Notes under the pieces: generated by a model
What the model was told of the DNA's origin: nothing
The model's database searches: none
The model's input: the letters and a program-made list of their open reading frames with translations, nothing else
Position numbers and translations under genes: made by a program
Shown: positions 40,025 through 49,566 of the stretch, piece by piece
How positions within the stretch are numbered: the stretch's first letter is position 1
Layout: every line of letters begins with the position of its first letter
DNA from: CAIOSQ01 sp964434345
Lineage (GTDB): Bacteria > Pseudomonadota > Alphaproteobacteria > CACIAM-22H2
Assembly: GCA_964434345.1 (NCBI GenBank)
Contig: CAYSUY010000003.1
Location: forward strand, 1 to 64,000
Reading direction: 5' to 3'
Length of the DNA: 64,000 nt

Positions 40025-40668
40025 GGCCGCCACCGCAGGAAATTGGCGAGCAGCCGCAGCCCGGTGGCCTGGCTCTTCTCGGGATGGAACTGCGCGCCCG
40101 CGATGTTGCCGCGCGCCACCATCGCGGTGACGGGACCGCCATACGAGGCGGTCGCGACGACGTCGGCCGGATCGTCCGCGACGACATGGTAGGCGTGCAC
40201 GAAATAGGCGTGGGCGCCGGCCGCGATCCCGTCGAGCAGCGGATGCGCTGCGCGCGGCTCCAGCTCGTTCCACCCCATATGCGGGATCTTGAGCGCCGGG
40301 TCGGAGGGCTGCAGCCGAATGCAGTCGCCGGGGATCCATCCGAGGCCCGGCGTGATTCCATGCTCGGTCCCGCGCGTCGCGAGCAGCTGCATGCCGACGC
40401 AGATGCCGAGGAAGGGCCGCGCGTCGCGGCGCACCGCGCGCTCCAGCGCCTCGTCCATGCCGGGCAGGGCCGCGAGGCCACGACGGCAATCGGCGAAGGC
40501 GCCATCGCCGGGCAGCACGACATGGGTGGCGGCGCCGATCCCGGCGGCGTCGGCCGTCACCTCGACCGTGCAGTCGAGGCCGGCATCGGCCGCCGCGCGC
40601 GCGAAGGCCTTGGCCGCCGAACGCAGGTTTCCCGCGCCGAAATCGACGATCGCCACGCGCGGCGTCAT
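40021..40668 (-). CDS. hisH: Imidazole glycerol phosphate synthase glutaminase subunit HisH
   Basis: HisH hydrolyses glutamine and passes ammonia to HisF. The 215-residue class I glutamine amidotransferase has the nucleophile C90 (FLGICVGMQLL) and the catalytic pair H194/E196 (QFHPEKSQ). The start MTPRVAIVDFGAGNLRS is coupled to the preceding DUF2628 gene by a TGATG overlap. Confidence 0.97.
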   Translation of the reverse strand: MTPRVAIVDFGAGNLRSAAKAFARAAADAGLDCTVEVTADAAGIGAATHVVLPGDGAFADCRRGLAALPGMDEALERAVRRDARPFLGICVGMQLLATRGTEHGITPGLGWIPGDCIRLQPSDPALKIPHMGWNELEPRAAHPLLDGIAAGAHAYFVHAYHVVADDPADVVATASYGGPVTAMVARGNIAGAQFHPEKSQATGLRLLANFLRWRP

Positions 40669-41057
40669 CACGGCTCCGCGGCGGCGCGGCGCGCGAAGAC
40701 GAGATGGGCGGCGCGTTCGGGATCGGGCGCCACGACCACGCCGCTCTCGACATGGCCGCGGCGGCGCAAGGCGGCCCGGCGCCAGTCGTTGGCCTCGAAA
40801 CCGACCCACAGGCTGAGCGCGAAGCCAAGCGCCTCGACGACGCCGGCGCCGGGGTCGAGCAGGTCGGCGAGCGCGGCGAGGCCGAGCGTCGCGGCCAGCA
40901 GCAGCGCAGCCGCGAACCACATGCGATGGCCCAGCGCCCAGAAGACGGAGAAGAAGAACGCCGGCCAGCAGAAGCCCTCGCGCACGAGCACCGCGTCGCG
41001 ATCGGGGGCCGCCGACCAGGCACGCAGATGGACGGTGTAGATCTTCAGTCGGGCCAT
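40668..41057 (-). CDS. DUF2628 membrane protein in the his operon
   Basis: A 129-residue protein of the DUF2628 family: MARLKIYTVHLRAWSA, then VLVREGFCWPAFFFSVFWALGHRMW, two membrane helices, and a basic cytoplasmic tail (VVVAPDPERAAHLVFARRAA). The function is unknown. Its placement between hisB and hisH recurs in alphaproteobacteria. It shares one base with the hisH start. Confidence 0.85.
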   Translation of the reverse strand: MARLKIYTVHLRAWSAAPDRDAVLVREGFCWPAFFFSVFWALGHRMWFAAALLLAATLGLAALADLLDPGAGVVEALGFALSLWVGFEANDWRRAALRRRGHVESGVVVAPDPERAAHLVFARRAAAEP

Positions 41058-41067
41058 CGTTCCGCCC

Positions 41068-41700
41068 TCACGCGCTCAGCGTGCCCTTGGTCGACGGGAC
41101 GGCGTCGGCCTTGCGCGGATCGACGGCGATCGCGGCGCGCAGCGCCCGGGCGAGGCCCTTGAAGCAGCTCTCCGCTATGTGGTGGTTGTTCTCGCCGTAG
41201 AGCGTCTCGACATGGAGCGTGATCCCGGCCGCCTGGGCGAAGGCCTGGAAGAACTCCTTGAACAGCTCGGTGTCCATCTCGCCCAGCTTGGGGCGCGTGA
41301 AGCCGACGCGCCAGACGAGGTAGGGGCGATTGGACACGTCGAGCGCAACGCGGGTCAGCGTCTCGTCCATCGGGATCAGGGCGTCGCCATAGCGCTGGAT
41401 GCCGACCCGCTCGCCGAGCGCCTGGGCGATCGCACCGCCGACGACGTAGCCGCAATCCTCGGTCGTGTGATGGAAGTCGATATGCAGATCGCCCTCGGCG
41501 CGCAGCGTCAGGTCGATCAGGCTGTGGCGCGACAGCTGTTCCAGCATGTGGTCGAGGAAGCCGATGCCGGTGCGCACGTCGTAGACGCCCGACCCGTCGA
41601 GATCGACGCTGGCGGAGATCCGGGTCTCGCGGGTGGTCCGGGCGATGGACCCGCGGCGGGGCGGTAGATGCGGCATGGCGGCCTGTCTCGTCGCGCTCAT
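41068..41700 (-). CDS. hisB: Imidazoleglycerol-phosphate dehydratase HisB
   Basis: HisB dehydrates imidazole glycerol phosphate to imidazole acetol phosphate. The 210-residue monofunctional enzyme has the paired metal-binding His motifs: DHMLEQLSRHS, DLHIDFHHTTEDCG, and GENNHHIAESCFKGLARAL. The phosphatase domain found in enteric HisB is absent, as normal for this group. The start at 41700 follows a TATAAC box at 7 bases. Confidence 0.97.
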   Translation of the reverse strand: MSATRQAAMPHLPPRRGSIARTTRETRISASVDLDGSGVYDVRTGIGFLDHMLEQLSRHSLIDLTLRAEGDLHIDFHHTTEDCGYVVGGAIAQALGERVGIQRYGDALIPMDETLTRVALDVSNRPYLVWRVGFTRPKLGEMDTELFKEFFQAFAQAAGITLHVETLYGENNHHIAESCFKGLARALRAAIAVDPRKADAVPSTKGTLSA

Positions 41701-41707
41701 GGGGCGG

Positions 41708-41713
41708 GTTATA
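41708..41713 (-). promoter_or_regulatory. Candidate -10 box of hisB
   Basis: On the minus strand TATAAC ends 7 bases before the hisB ATG. The geometry is the same as for hrcA and predicts a leaderless his transcript. No good -35 hexamer was found at 17 bases (TGGTCT). Confidence 0.35.
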
Positions 41714-41812
41714 GCCAAGCCGGCCGCTCCAGACCATACGCGCCACGGCACGGGACTCGACGCCGCGGCATGGCCGGGGTAGGGGAGGCGTGCATCCACC
41801 AGCGGAGCCGCC

Positions 41813-42520
41813 ATGCCCCGGATCGCCCATCTCGCCGCATGCAAGGCCATCGTCGCGGCAAGCCGCGAGATGAACCGCCTCGGCATCAACCAGGGGACGG
41901 CAGGCAATATCGGCCTGCGCATCCCCGGCGGGTTCCTGGTGACGCCGACGGGCATCCCGGCCGACGAACTCGAGCCGCGCATGATCGTGCGCATGGACTT
42001 CGACGGCCGGCATGCGGGCGCGTTCGAGCCCTCGAGCGAGTGGCGCTTCCATCGCGACATCCTCGCCGCGCGGCCCGATGTCGCCGCCGTGGTGCATTGC
42101 CATGCGATGTTCGCCACGACGCTGGCGATCGCCCGCAAGGAAATCCCGGCGGTCCACTACATGATCGCCGCAGCCGGCGGTCCGACCATACGCTGCGCGC
42201 CCTACGCGACCTACGGCACGCAGGCGCTGTCGGACAACGCCCTCGTCGCGCTCGAGGGCCGCAACGCCTGCCTGCTCGCCAATCACGGCATGATCGCGAC
42301 GGGACCGACGCTCGCGCGCGCCCTATGGCTGGCGGTCGAGGTCGAGACCCTGGCCGCGCAGTACTGGCGGGTCCTGCAGATCGGCGGGCCGACGCTTCTG
42401 CCCGACGCGGAGATCGCCGTCGTACAGGAAAAATTCGGCAGCTACGGTCTGCAGCCGGGCCGCACGGCAAGCGTCACATCGCGGTCCGGCCGCCGTCGAT
42501 CATATGGACGCCCCCGGTGA
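41813..42520 (+). CDS. Class II aldolase/adducin-family protein
   Basis: A 235-residue protein of the L-fuculose-phosphate aldolase fold. It has the metal-binding motif VVHCHAMFATTLA (His-x-His), a third metal His in LLANHGMIATG, and the substrate loop INQGTAGNIGLRIPGGFLVTPTG. Members cleave sugar phosphates or decarboxylate sugar acids. With the neighbouring SDR and enolase-superfamily dehydratase it suggests sugar-acid catabolism. Its last 47 bases overlap the end of the convergent SDR gene. Confidence 0.88.
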   Translation: MPRIAHLAACKAIVAASREMNRLGINQGTAGNIGLRIPGGFLVTPTGIPADELEPRMIVRMDFDGRHAGAFEPSSEWRFHRDILAARPDVAAVVHCHAMFATTLAIARKEIPAVHYMIAAAGGPTIRCAPYATYGTQALSDNALVALEGRNACLLANHGMIATGPTLARALWLAVEVETLAAQYWRVLQIGGPTLLPDAEIAVVQEKFGSYGLQPGRTASVTSRSGRRRSYGRPR

Positions 42521-43238
42521 CGAAGCGCGATTCGTCGCTGGCGAGGAAAAGCATCAGCGCCGCGATCTCCTCGGGACTGGCATAGCGCCGCAGCGGGCTG
42601 CGGCTTTCGAGCTGGCGGCGCGCGGCCTCGCGCGACTGCGGGTCGAGCCCGTCCTCGAGCTCGCGGATCATCGCCGTCTCGACCGGCGAGGGGTTGACGC
42701 TGTTGACGCGGATGTTGTGCGCGGCCCCTTCGAGCGCCGCGGTGCGCATCATGCCGACGACCGCATGCTTGCTCGCGACATAGGCCGACAGCCCCGCGCT
42801 GCCGCGCACGCCCGCGGTCGAGGCCGTCACGACGATGCTGCCGCCGCCACGGCGGGCGAGATGGGGCATGGCGTGCTTGAGCGCCAGCCAGACGCCGCGG
42901 ACATTGACGGAGATCACGGCGTCGAAGACGTCGACCGGATAGTCGGCGATCGGCTTCACGAGGCCGAGAATGCCGGCATTGGCCAGCAGGATGTCGAAGC
43001 CCCCATGACGCTCGACCGCGGCGTCGACGTAGCGCCGCGTGCCGTCCTCGCTCGACACGTCGGCGGCGACGTGGCTCGCCATCGGCCCGATCGACTGCGC
43101 CACGGCCGCGAGCCGCGTCGCGTCGCGATCGACCAGGACGACCTGCGCGCCCTCCGCCGCGAAGCGTCGCGCCGCCGCCGCGCCGATGCCGGCGGCCGCA
43201 CCGCTGATGATCGCCGTCTTGCCTTCGAGCCGTCCCAT
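42474..43238 (-). CDS. Short-chain dehydrogenase/reductase
   Basis: A 254-residue classical SDR with the cofactor motif GAAAGIG at 13-19, NAG at 87-89, catalytic Ser near 140 (VVTASTAG), and YVASK at 153-157. Substrate unknown, but cotranscription after the enolase-superfamily gene (26-base gap) suggests oxidation of a sugar-acid intermediate. Confidence 0.9.
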   Translation of the reverse strand: MGRLEGKTAIISGAAAGIGAAAARRFAAEGAQVVLVDRDATRLAAVAQSIGPMASHVAADVSSEDGTRRYVDAAVERHGGFDILLANAGILGLVKPIADYPVDVFDAVISVNVRGVWLALKHAMPHLARRGGGSIVVTASTAGVRGSAGLSAYVASKHAVVGMMRTAALEGAAHNIRVNSVNPSPVETAMIRELEDGLDPQSREAARRQLESRSPLRRYASPEEIAALMLFLASDESRFVTGGVHMIDGGRTAM

Positions 43239-43264
43239 TCCCGTCGTCCCTTTCGCTGTCGGTT

Positions 43265-44488
43265 TCAGGCCGCCGTGCGGCGGATGCGCGCATCGCGGCG
43301 GCGGAGCAGGTCGTCCTGCAGCCGCGTGCCCAGTCCGGGACCGGACAGCGGCCGCATCATGCCGTGCGCGATGGCGGGCAGATCGGTGACGATGTCGCGA
43401 TACCAGGTCGTGTAGTAGGACCGCACGATCTCCTGGACCAGTCCGTTCGGCGCGTTCATCACGACGTGATTGCCGGCGATCAGCGTCACCGGCCCCGTGG
43501 CGTCGTGCGGCGCCACCGGCAGATGATGGGTTTCCGCCATGGCGGCGATCTTGCGCGCCTCCGAGATCCCGCCGACCCAGGCCGCGTCGAACATCGCGAT
43601 GCCCACGGCGCGGCGTTCGATCACCTCGCGGAACTCCGCGCGCGTGCCGAGCGTCTCGCTGCCACAGACAGTGAGGCGGGTCGCCGCGGCATAGTCCGCG
43701 AGCACGTCGACATTGTCCATCTTCACGGGATCCTCGAGCCAATAGGGCTCGAATTCCTCCAAGGCGCGCGCGATGCGCCTCGCCTGGGGCAGGTTCCACA
43801 GCGAGTGGAAATCGATCATCACGTCGATGCGGTCGCCCACCGCCGCGCGGATGCGGCGCAGGGGTTCGAGCGCGAGGCGCAGATCGGCCGCGGAGACATG
43901 CAGCCCGCCGCTCGCCTCGGCGGCCGCATTGAAGGGATAGATCTTCATCGCGTCTATGCCCTCGGCGAGAAGGCTGTGCGCGAGCTCCTCGGGCCGGTTG
44001 ATGAATCCCTCGAGATCCTCGTAGGGGCCCTCGGGCCGGCCAGCCGGCAACAGCCGCCAATAGCCGTCGCCGGGATCGCCCGGCCGACGCTTCCAGCCCG
44101 GCCGGTAGCCGTTGCAGGTGTTGTAGACACGGATCTCGTCGCGCGACAGGCCGCCGAGCAGCGTATGGATCGGCAGACCTGCGATCTGGCCCAGTATGTC
44201 CCACAGCGCGATGTCGAGCGCGGCGATCGCCCGGATCTCGGCGCCCGAGCCGCGATAGGCGACCAGCGCCATCAGGCTCTTGGTCAGCGTACGGTGATGC
44301 AGGTCGATACGGGTCGGATCCTTGCCGAGAAGATAGGGGGCGGCGACCTGATGGATGTAACCGGCGACGGCTTCGGTGTGGTAGCTGGTCTCCCCCAGGC
44401 CGATCGGCCCGGCATCGGTATGCACACGGACCCAGATGAGATGCGGCCATTCCTCGACCTGAACCGTCTCGACCGCGGTGATGCGCAT
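43265..44488 (-). CDS. Enolase-superfamily acid-sugar dehydratase (mandelate racemase/MLE group)
   Basis: A 407-residue protein with an N-terminal capping domain and a C-terminal barrel. Metal ligands can be read in VMIDFHSLW (Asp), YWLEDPVKMDN (Glu) and VCGSETLG (Glu). A base Lys is in DAMKIYPF and a His in VAPHDATGPVTL. Such enzymes dehydrate hexonates or hexarates such as galactarate or mannonate; the exact substrate cannot be assigned. The start lies 2 bases from the divergent helicase start. Confidence 0.88.
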   Translation of the reverse strand: MRITAVETVQVEEWPHLIWVRVHTDAGPIGLGETSYHTEAVAGYIHQVAAPYLLGKDPTRIDLHHRTLTKSLMALVAYRGSGAEIRAIAALDIALWDILGQIAGLPIHTLLGGLSRDEIRVYNTCNGYRPGWKRRPGDPGDGYWRLLPAGRPEGPYEDLEGFINRPEELAHSLLAEGIDAMKIYPFNAAAEASGGLHVSAADLRLALEPLRRIRAAVGDRIDVMIDFHSLWNLPQARRIARALEEFEPYWLEDPVKMDNVDVLADYAAATRLTVCGSETLGTRAEFREVIERRAVGIAMFDAAWVGGISEARKIAAMAETHHLPVAPHDATGPVTLIAGNHVVMNAPNGLVQEIVRSYYTTWYRDIVTDLPAIAHGMMRPLSGPGLGTRLQDDLLRRRDARIRRTAA

Positions 44489-44490
44489 GC

Positions 44491-47400
44491 GTGCGGGCCC
44501 TCCCGACGCGCATCCTGCACGCGCGGCCGCGCCTGTCGAGCGCCGTCTTCGGACCGGTGCCGCCGGTGAGCGCGCGCATCACCCTGCCGACGGAAGAGGA
44601 GATCCGCGCACGGCTCGGGCATCTCGCCACCCGCAACGGAGATATCTGCCAGCGCGACGGCCGGGTGATGATCCGGACGCGCAGCGAGGATGGCGCGACG
44701 CTGCGCGCCGAGGTCCAGGGGTCGCGTCGCCGGCCGCACATGGTGACCGTGACGATCGCGTGGCGACCCAGGCTCGACATCGCGGGGCGCTGCGACTGCC
44801 CCGCGGGAACCGGCTGCGAGCACGTCGCCGCCGTGCTGCTGGAGGCGGTGCGCCGGCCGCCGGCCGCGCGCGCCGTCGCGCCCGCCCAGGCGGCGGTGCC
44901 GGCACCGCCGACGCTGCCCGTCGCATGGACGGAATTCCTCGCCCGCCTCGATGCCGGCCTCGCGCCGGCGGCGCGGCGGCGCGAGCAGCTGATCTATCTG
45001 CTCGAACCGCTGGACACCGCGGAGGGCCCCCGGATCCTGGCCGGCACGCGGCTGCTGCGCGGCAGCGGCGACACCGCCCAGCTCGCCCGCGGCCCTGCGC
45101 TCGACGCACTCGCCGCGCAGGAGCGCGGCGTGATGCAGCCGGGCGACAGGGAACTCGCAGTGGCGCTGCTCGGACAGCAGACCCTTTCCGGGCGCTACAG
45201 CCCGGAAGGCGTCTTCCTCTATGGCCCTGGCAGCGCCCACCTGCTGGCAACCCTGGTGGGCAGCGGGCGATGCTTCTGGCGCGACCCGGGATCGCCGCCG
45301 CTCGAGGCGGGCGCGCCGCGTATGGCCCGCGTCGCCTGGCGACGCGACGACGAGGGACGCCACCGCCTCGCGATCGAGGGCGAGGACATGGATGTCGTGC
45401 TGCCCGTGATGCCGCCCTGGTATCTCGACACGCGCACGGGCGACGCGGGGCCGATCACGCTCGATCTGCCACCGGCACTTGCGGAGACGATCGCCGCGGC
45501 GCCACCGGTGAGCGAGACGGACCTGCCGCTTCTCGCCGCCGAACTCGCGCGGCGCTTTCCCGGCCGCGGCGACCTGCTGCCGCCGGGCGCGGAACTGCGG
45601 CATATCGACGAGGCGCCGCGCGTGCGGGTGGTCCTCTCGGCCACCCGGCTGGCACGCAGCGACCGGTTCCGCGACCGGGACGCGCCGCGCATCGCGGTCA
45701 TCTTCTGCGACATGAGCTTCGTCTACGGCGAGGCGGCGCTCCCGGCGACGAGCGAGGGCGCGTTTGCGAGCCTGCGCCGTGGCGGTGCGGCGGTGCTGGT
45801 CGCCCGCGACCGGGCGCGCGAGGACGCGGCGCGGCGGGAGATCCGCAGGCTCGGCATGGTGCCGGCCGCGAGCTGGGCACCGAACTACGCGATCGAGCCC
45901 GCGCTTCTGGGTGCCTATCTGCTGCCGGTGCCCGACGACAGCGGTGTCGCCGATCTCTTCGCCGGATTGCTGCCGGCGTGGCGTGCGATGGGCTGGGAGG
46001 TGGAACTCGCCGCCGACTGGCCCTACGGCGTGCTGGAACTCGACGGCGAGTTCACGATCGCCCTCGAGGACGACGCCACGCAGGACTGGTTCGACCTGTC
46101 GCTCGGCGCCATCGTCGACGGTCAGCGCGTCGACCTGGCGCCGGCGTTGCTGCCGATGCTGAGCCAGTTCAACGACCTGGTCATGCGCCATGGAACACAA
46201 GGCGCCATCGAGCGTTTCGCCGAGACCGGCGCGGTCCGCACCATCCGGCTCGCCGACGGCCGGCGCGCCGTCCTGCCGCGCGCGCGGCTGATCCCGTTCC
46301 TGGTCGCGCTGTCCGAGATCTTCGGCAGCGAGACCCCGGGTCAGGGCGGTCGCATGCGCCTTGCCCGCGCGCGCGCGGCGGCGCTGGCGGCGCTCGACGC
46401 GGCGGTCAGGCCGCGCTGGTTCGGCGGCGACAGGCTGCGACGCTTCGCCGAGCGTCTGCGCGGCTTCTCCGCGATCTCGGAGGCGGCGGTGCCGGCGGGC
46501 TTCGCGGGCGATCTGCGCGGCTACCAGCGCGACGGCCTGTCCTGGCTGCAGTTCCTGCGCGACTACGGTCTCAACGGCATCCTGGCCGACGACATGGGTC
46601 TTGGAAAGACGGTCCAGACCCTGGCGCATCTGCTGCTCGAGAAGGAGAGCGGTCGCGCCGACCGGCCGAGCCTGGTCGTGGCGCCGACGAGCCTGATCGC
46701 GAACTGGCGCTTCGAGGCGACGCGTTTCGCGCCGGCGCTGCGCGTCGCGGTCTGGCACGGCGGCGCGCGCGAACGCGCGGCGCTGCGCGACTGCGACCTC
46801 GTCATCACCAGCTATGCGCTGCTGGCGCGCGACCGCAAGCTGCTCGCGGAGCAGGACTTCCACGTCGTGGTGCTGGACGAGGCGCAGGCGATCAAGAACC
46901 CGCTCGCCCATGCGACCCAGGCGGCACACGCGCTCAGGGCGCGGCACCGGATCTGCCTGACCGGAACGCCGCTCGAGAACAATCTCGGCGAACTCTGGTC
47001 GATCATGCACTTCCTCAATCCGGGCCTGCTCGGCGAGCGCAAGCGCTTCGCCCAGGATTTCCGCACGCCGATCGAGAAGCATGGCGACATGGCGCGACGC
47101 GACGCGCTGGTGGCACGTGTCCGGCCCTTCATGTTGCGGCGGACCAAGTCCGCGGTCGCGCGCGACCTGCCGGCGCGCACCGAGATCGTCGAGCGGCTGC
47201 AGTTCGATACCGCGCAGCGCGATCTCTATGAGAGCGTGCGTCTTGCGACCTATGGCCAGCTGCGCGAGGAGATCGCGGCGCGCGGGCTGGCGCGCAGCCA
47301 TATCGCGATCCTCGCGGCGCTGCTCAAGCTGCGGCAGGTGTGCTGCGATCCGCGCCTGCTGCGTCTCGAGCATGGTGGCCGCGACGCCGGATCGGCGAAG

Positions 47401-47904
47401 CTCGAGCGGCTGATGGAGATGCTGCCGGAGATGCTCGCCGAAGGCCGCCGCGTGCTGGTGTTCTCGCAGTTCACCAGCATGCTCGCGCTGATCTCCGCCG
47501 CGCTCGACGAGGCCGGCATCACCTATACGACGCTGACCGGCGAAACCGATGACCGCGCGGCGCCCGTGCGGCGTTTCCAGTCGGGCGAGGTGCCGGTCTT
47601 CCTGATCAGCCTCAAGGCCGGCGGCGTCGGGCTCAACCTCACCGCCGCCGACACGGTGATCCTCTACGATCCCTGGTGGAACCCCGCCGCCGAGGCGCAG
47701 GCCATCGACCGCGCGCACCGCATCGGACAGGACAAGCCGGTCTTCGCCTATCGCCTGATCGCGCTGGGCACGGTGGAGGAGAAGATGCTGGAACTCCAGG
47801 CGCGCAAGCGCAGCCTCGCCGACGCGCTGCTCTCGGGATCGGCGGCGGCGAGCGCGGAGATCACCGAGGGCGACCTCGAGGCGCTCTTCGCGCCGATCGG
47901 CTGA
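44491..47904 (+). CDS. SWIM zinc-finger SNF2-family helicase
   Basis: A 1137-residue DNA-dependent ATPase. Near the N-terminus is a SWIM finger, C101-x-C103-x5-C109-x-H111 (CDCPAGTGCEHVAAVL). A long middle region of beta character follows, then the SNF2 motor: ILADDMGLGKTVQTL (Walker A), VVLDEAQAIKN (Walker B), LTGTPLENNLGELWSI, and the C-terminal RecA lobe with SLKAGGVGLNLTAADTV, then RIGQDKPVFAYRLIA. Bacterial relatives are common and mostly uncharacterised, probably acting in DNA repair or transcription remodelling. A start at the GTG near 44566 is also possible. Confidence 0.93.
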   Translation: MRALPTRILHARPRLSSAVFGPVPPVSARITLPTEEEIRARLGHLATRNGDICQRDGRVMIRTRSEDGATLRAEVQGSRRRPHMVTVTIAWRPRLDIAGRCDCPAGTGCEHVAAVLLEAVRRPPAARAVAPAQAAVPAPPTLPVAWTEFLARLDAGLAPAARRREQLIYLLEPLDTAEGPRILAGTRLLRGSGDTAQLARGPALDALAAQERGVMQPGDRELAVALLGQQTLSGRYSPEGVFLYGPGSAHLLATLVGSGRCFWRDPGSPPLEAGAPRMARVAWRRDDEGRHRLAIEGEDMDVVLPVMPPWYLDTRTGDAGPITLDLPPALAETIAAAPPVSETDLPLLAAELARRFPGRGDLLPPGAELRHIDEAPRVRVVLSATRLARSDRFRDRDAPRIAVIFCDMSFVYGEAALPATSEGAFASLRRGGAAVLVARDRAREDAARREIRRLGMVPAASWAPNYAIEPALLGAYLLPVPDDSGVADLFAGLLPAWRAMGWEVELAADWPYGVLELDGEFTIALEDDATQDWFDLSLGAIVDGQRVDLAPALLPMLSQFNDLVMRHGTQGAIERFAETGAVRTIRLADGRRAVLPRARLIPFLVALSEIFGSETPGQGGRMRLARARAAALAALDAAVRPRWFGGDRLRRFAERLRGFSAISEAAVPAGFAGDLRGYQRDGLSWLQFLRDYGLNGILADDMGLGKTVQTLAHLLLEKESGRADRPSLVVAPTSLIANWRFEATRFAPALRVAVWHGGARERAALRDCDLVITSYALLARDRKLLAEQDFHVVVLDEAQAIKNPLAHATQAAHALRARHRICLTGTPLENNLGELWSIMHFLNPGLLGERKRFAQDFRTPIEKHGDMARRDALVARVRPFMLRRTKSAVARDLPARTEIVERLQFDTAQRDLYESVRLATYGQLREEIAARGLARSHIAILAALLKLRQVCCDPRLLRLEHGGRDAGSAKLERLMEMLPEMLAEGRRVLVFSQFTSMLALISAALDEAGITYTTLTGETDDRAAPVRRFQSGEVPVFLISLKAGGVGLNLTAADTVILYDPWWNPAAEAQAIDRAHRIGQDKPVFAYRLIALGTVEEKMLELQARKRSLADALLSGSAAASAEITEGDLEALFAPIG

Positions 47905-47914
47905 AGCCGCGCAC

Positions 47915-48898
47915 TCAGAACCAGCCCTTGGCCTTGAAGAACAGGTAGGGGACCACGGCCGAGAGGACCATCACGCAGATCGCCATGGGATATCCGTAGG
48001 GCCAGTCGAGCTCGGGCATGTGGCGGAAATTCATGCCGTAGATGCTGGCGACCAGCGTCGGCGGCAGGAACACGACCGCCGCCACCGAGAACAGCTTGAT
48101 GATGCGGTTCTGCTCGATGTTGATCATGCCGAGCGTGGCGTTGAGCAGGAAATTGACCTTGTTCGTCTCGAAGCCGGCATGTTCCGCGAGCGAGACGATG
48201 TCGCGGCTGATGGTCTTGAGCCGCGCCTTCAGGTCCTTCGCCTCCTTCTTCGGCCAGCCATCGACGACAGCGCCAAGAAAGCTCACGACCCGCGACACCG
48301 ACAGCAGGCTTTCGCGCGCCGTCGAGGCCAGGTCGTCGTTGCGCGCAAGCGTCTTGAGCACAGCCTGCAGGTCGCGCTCGCCGCCCGGCCGGCCGGAGCG
48401 CGTGTCGAAGATCGCGCGGGAGGTGTGGTCGAGGTCGAGGCTCACCTTCTCGAGGATGTCGGCGAAGCGGTCGACGAACGCCTCCAGCAACCCGACGAGG
48501 GCATCTTCGGCGCCGGCGCAGGCCGCCGGCTGACGCGCGATGCGCGCGGCGTAGCTGGCGACCGGGCGCGGATCCACATGGCGCAGCGTCACCAGCGTCT
48601 GACGCGCGAGAACGAAGGTGATCGGATCGGCGCTCGGGTTCGGGTCGTCGGCGCGGTTGAGGATCGTCGCCGTGAGATGGATCGCGTCGCCCTCGACGTA
48701 GAGGCGCGACGACGGCTCGATCTCGCGCATCTCGTCGCGTGTCGGCAGGGCGATCCCGAGCGCCGCCTCGACCACCGCGCGCTCTTCCGCCGAGGGGTCG
48801 AAGAGATCGTACCAGACGGCACCGGCGGGCAGATCCTGTCCCGCGAGCCGCTCGCGGCGCTCGATCAGGGACTGACGACGAAGAAAGACGTAGAGCAT
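47915..48898 (-). CDS. corA: CorA-family magnesium/divalent cation channel
   Basis: A 327-residue inner-membrane channel with a large N-terminal cytoplasmic domain and a long stalk helix. Two C-terminal transmembrane helices are joined by the GMN selectivity motif (IYGMNFRHMPE). The second helix ends in the basic KAKGW tail. It converges on the SNF2 gene with a 10-base gap. A TATAGA box about 30 bases upstream on the minus strand may be its -10. Confidence 0.93.
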   Translation of the reverse strand: MLYVFLRRQSLIERRERLAGQDLPAGAVWYDLFDPSAEERAVVEAALGIALPTRDEMREIEPSSRLYVEGDAIHLTATILNRADDPNPSADPITFVLARQTLVTLRHVDPRPVASYAARIARQPAACAGAEDALVGLLEAFVDRFADILEKVSLDLDHTSRAIFDTRSGRPGGERDLQAVLKTLARNDDLASTARESLLSVSRVVSFLGAVVDGWPKKEAKDLKARLKTISRDIVSLAEHAGFETNKVNFLLNATLGMINIEQNRIIKLFSVAAVVFLPPTLVASIYGMNFRHMPELDWPYGYPMAICVMVLSAVVPYLFFKAKGWF

Positions 48899-48973
48899 GG
48901 CGCACCCGATGGACCGGTCGCCTCTATAGCACTCCGCGAATACGGCACCATGACGCCAATGCGCGGATGGCGG

Positions 48974-49543
48974 CTATCCCCAGCGGCGAACCGGGCCGAT
49001 GTCGAGATGGAGGAAATTGCGGCGCGGATAGGTGCCGACGCCGCCGCCCTGGAGCGCGAGGGCGGCGCGACGCAACTGGCCTATGGTGAAGCCGTCGACG
49101 CGCAGATCGACCGCCTGGCCCTGGGTGTGGAAGCTGTTGCGCGCGACACGGCTGTCCGCGCTGCGGGCGCGCGCGTTCGATCGAGGCGAGCGGTAGCCCG
49201 AGACGATCTGCAGCGGCTCGCCCGTCCCGAGCGTCCGCTGCATCCGGGCCATCAGGTCGATCAGTCGCGGATCGATGCGCGTGGTGTCGTCATGAGGGTC
49301 GCGCATGAGTCGGCCGATGCGGGTCACCGCCTCGGGCAGGTAGCGGCCATCAGCGAAGTAGACGCCCTTGAAGCTTTCCCCGGCCTGAGGCCGGGCGATG
49401 AACAGGCGGCGCGGCGCCTGCGACACGCGCGCGGCTGCCTGCGCGGTGCCGGACCCGAAGGCCACGAGGCCGCACAGGCCGGCCGCGAGGGCGAGGAAGC
49501 CGCGGCGGCCCGGCGACGGCGCAGGATCGTTGAGGCCGTCCAC
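48974..49543 (-). CDS. DUF882 (M15-like) exported peptidase
   Basis: A protein of at least 189 residues with a Tat-type signal (GRRGFLALAAGLCGLVAFGSG) and the DUF882 fold. It has VSGYRSPRSN, the zinc-binding SFHTQGQAVDLRV (His...Asp) and NFLHLDIGPV (His). These proteins resemble D-Ala-D-Ala metallopeptidases and probably trim peptidoglycan. The GTG at 49543 is the last in-frame start before the assembly gap; the true start may lie in the gap. Confidence 0.85.
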   Translation of the reverse strand: MDGLNDPAPSPGRRGFLALAAGLCGLVAFGSGTAQAAARVSQAPRRLFIARPQAGESFKGVYFADGRYLPEAVTRIGRLMRDPHDDTTRIDPRLIDLMARMQRTLGTGEPLQIVSGYRSPRSNARARSADSRVARNSFHTQGQAVDLRVDGFTIGQLRRAALALQGGGVGTYPRRNFLHLDIGPVRRWG

Positions 49544-49566
49544 GGTGCCGCGGCCGACATGTGGAA

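Noticed and set aside
44284..47718. 1144-residue open frame antisense to the SNF2 helicase
   Set aside because: Shadow of a conserved gene with clear helicase motifs on the plus strand.
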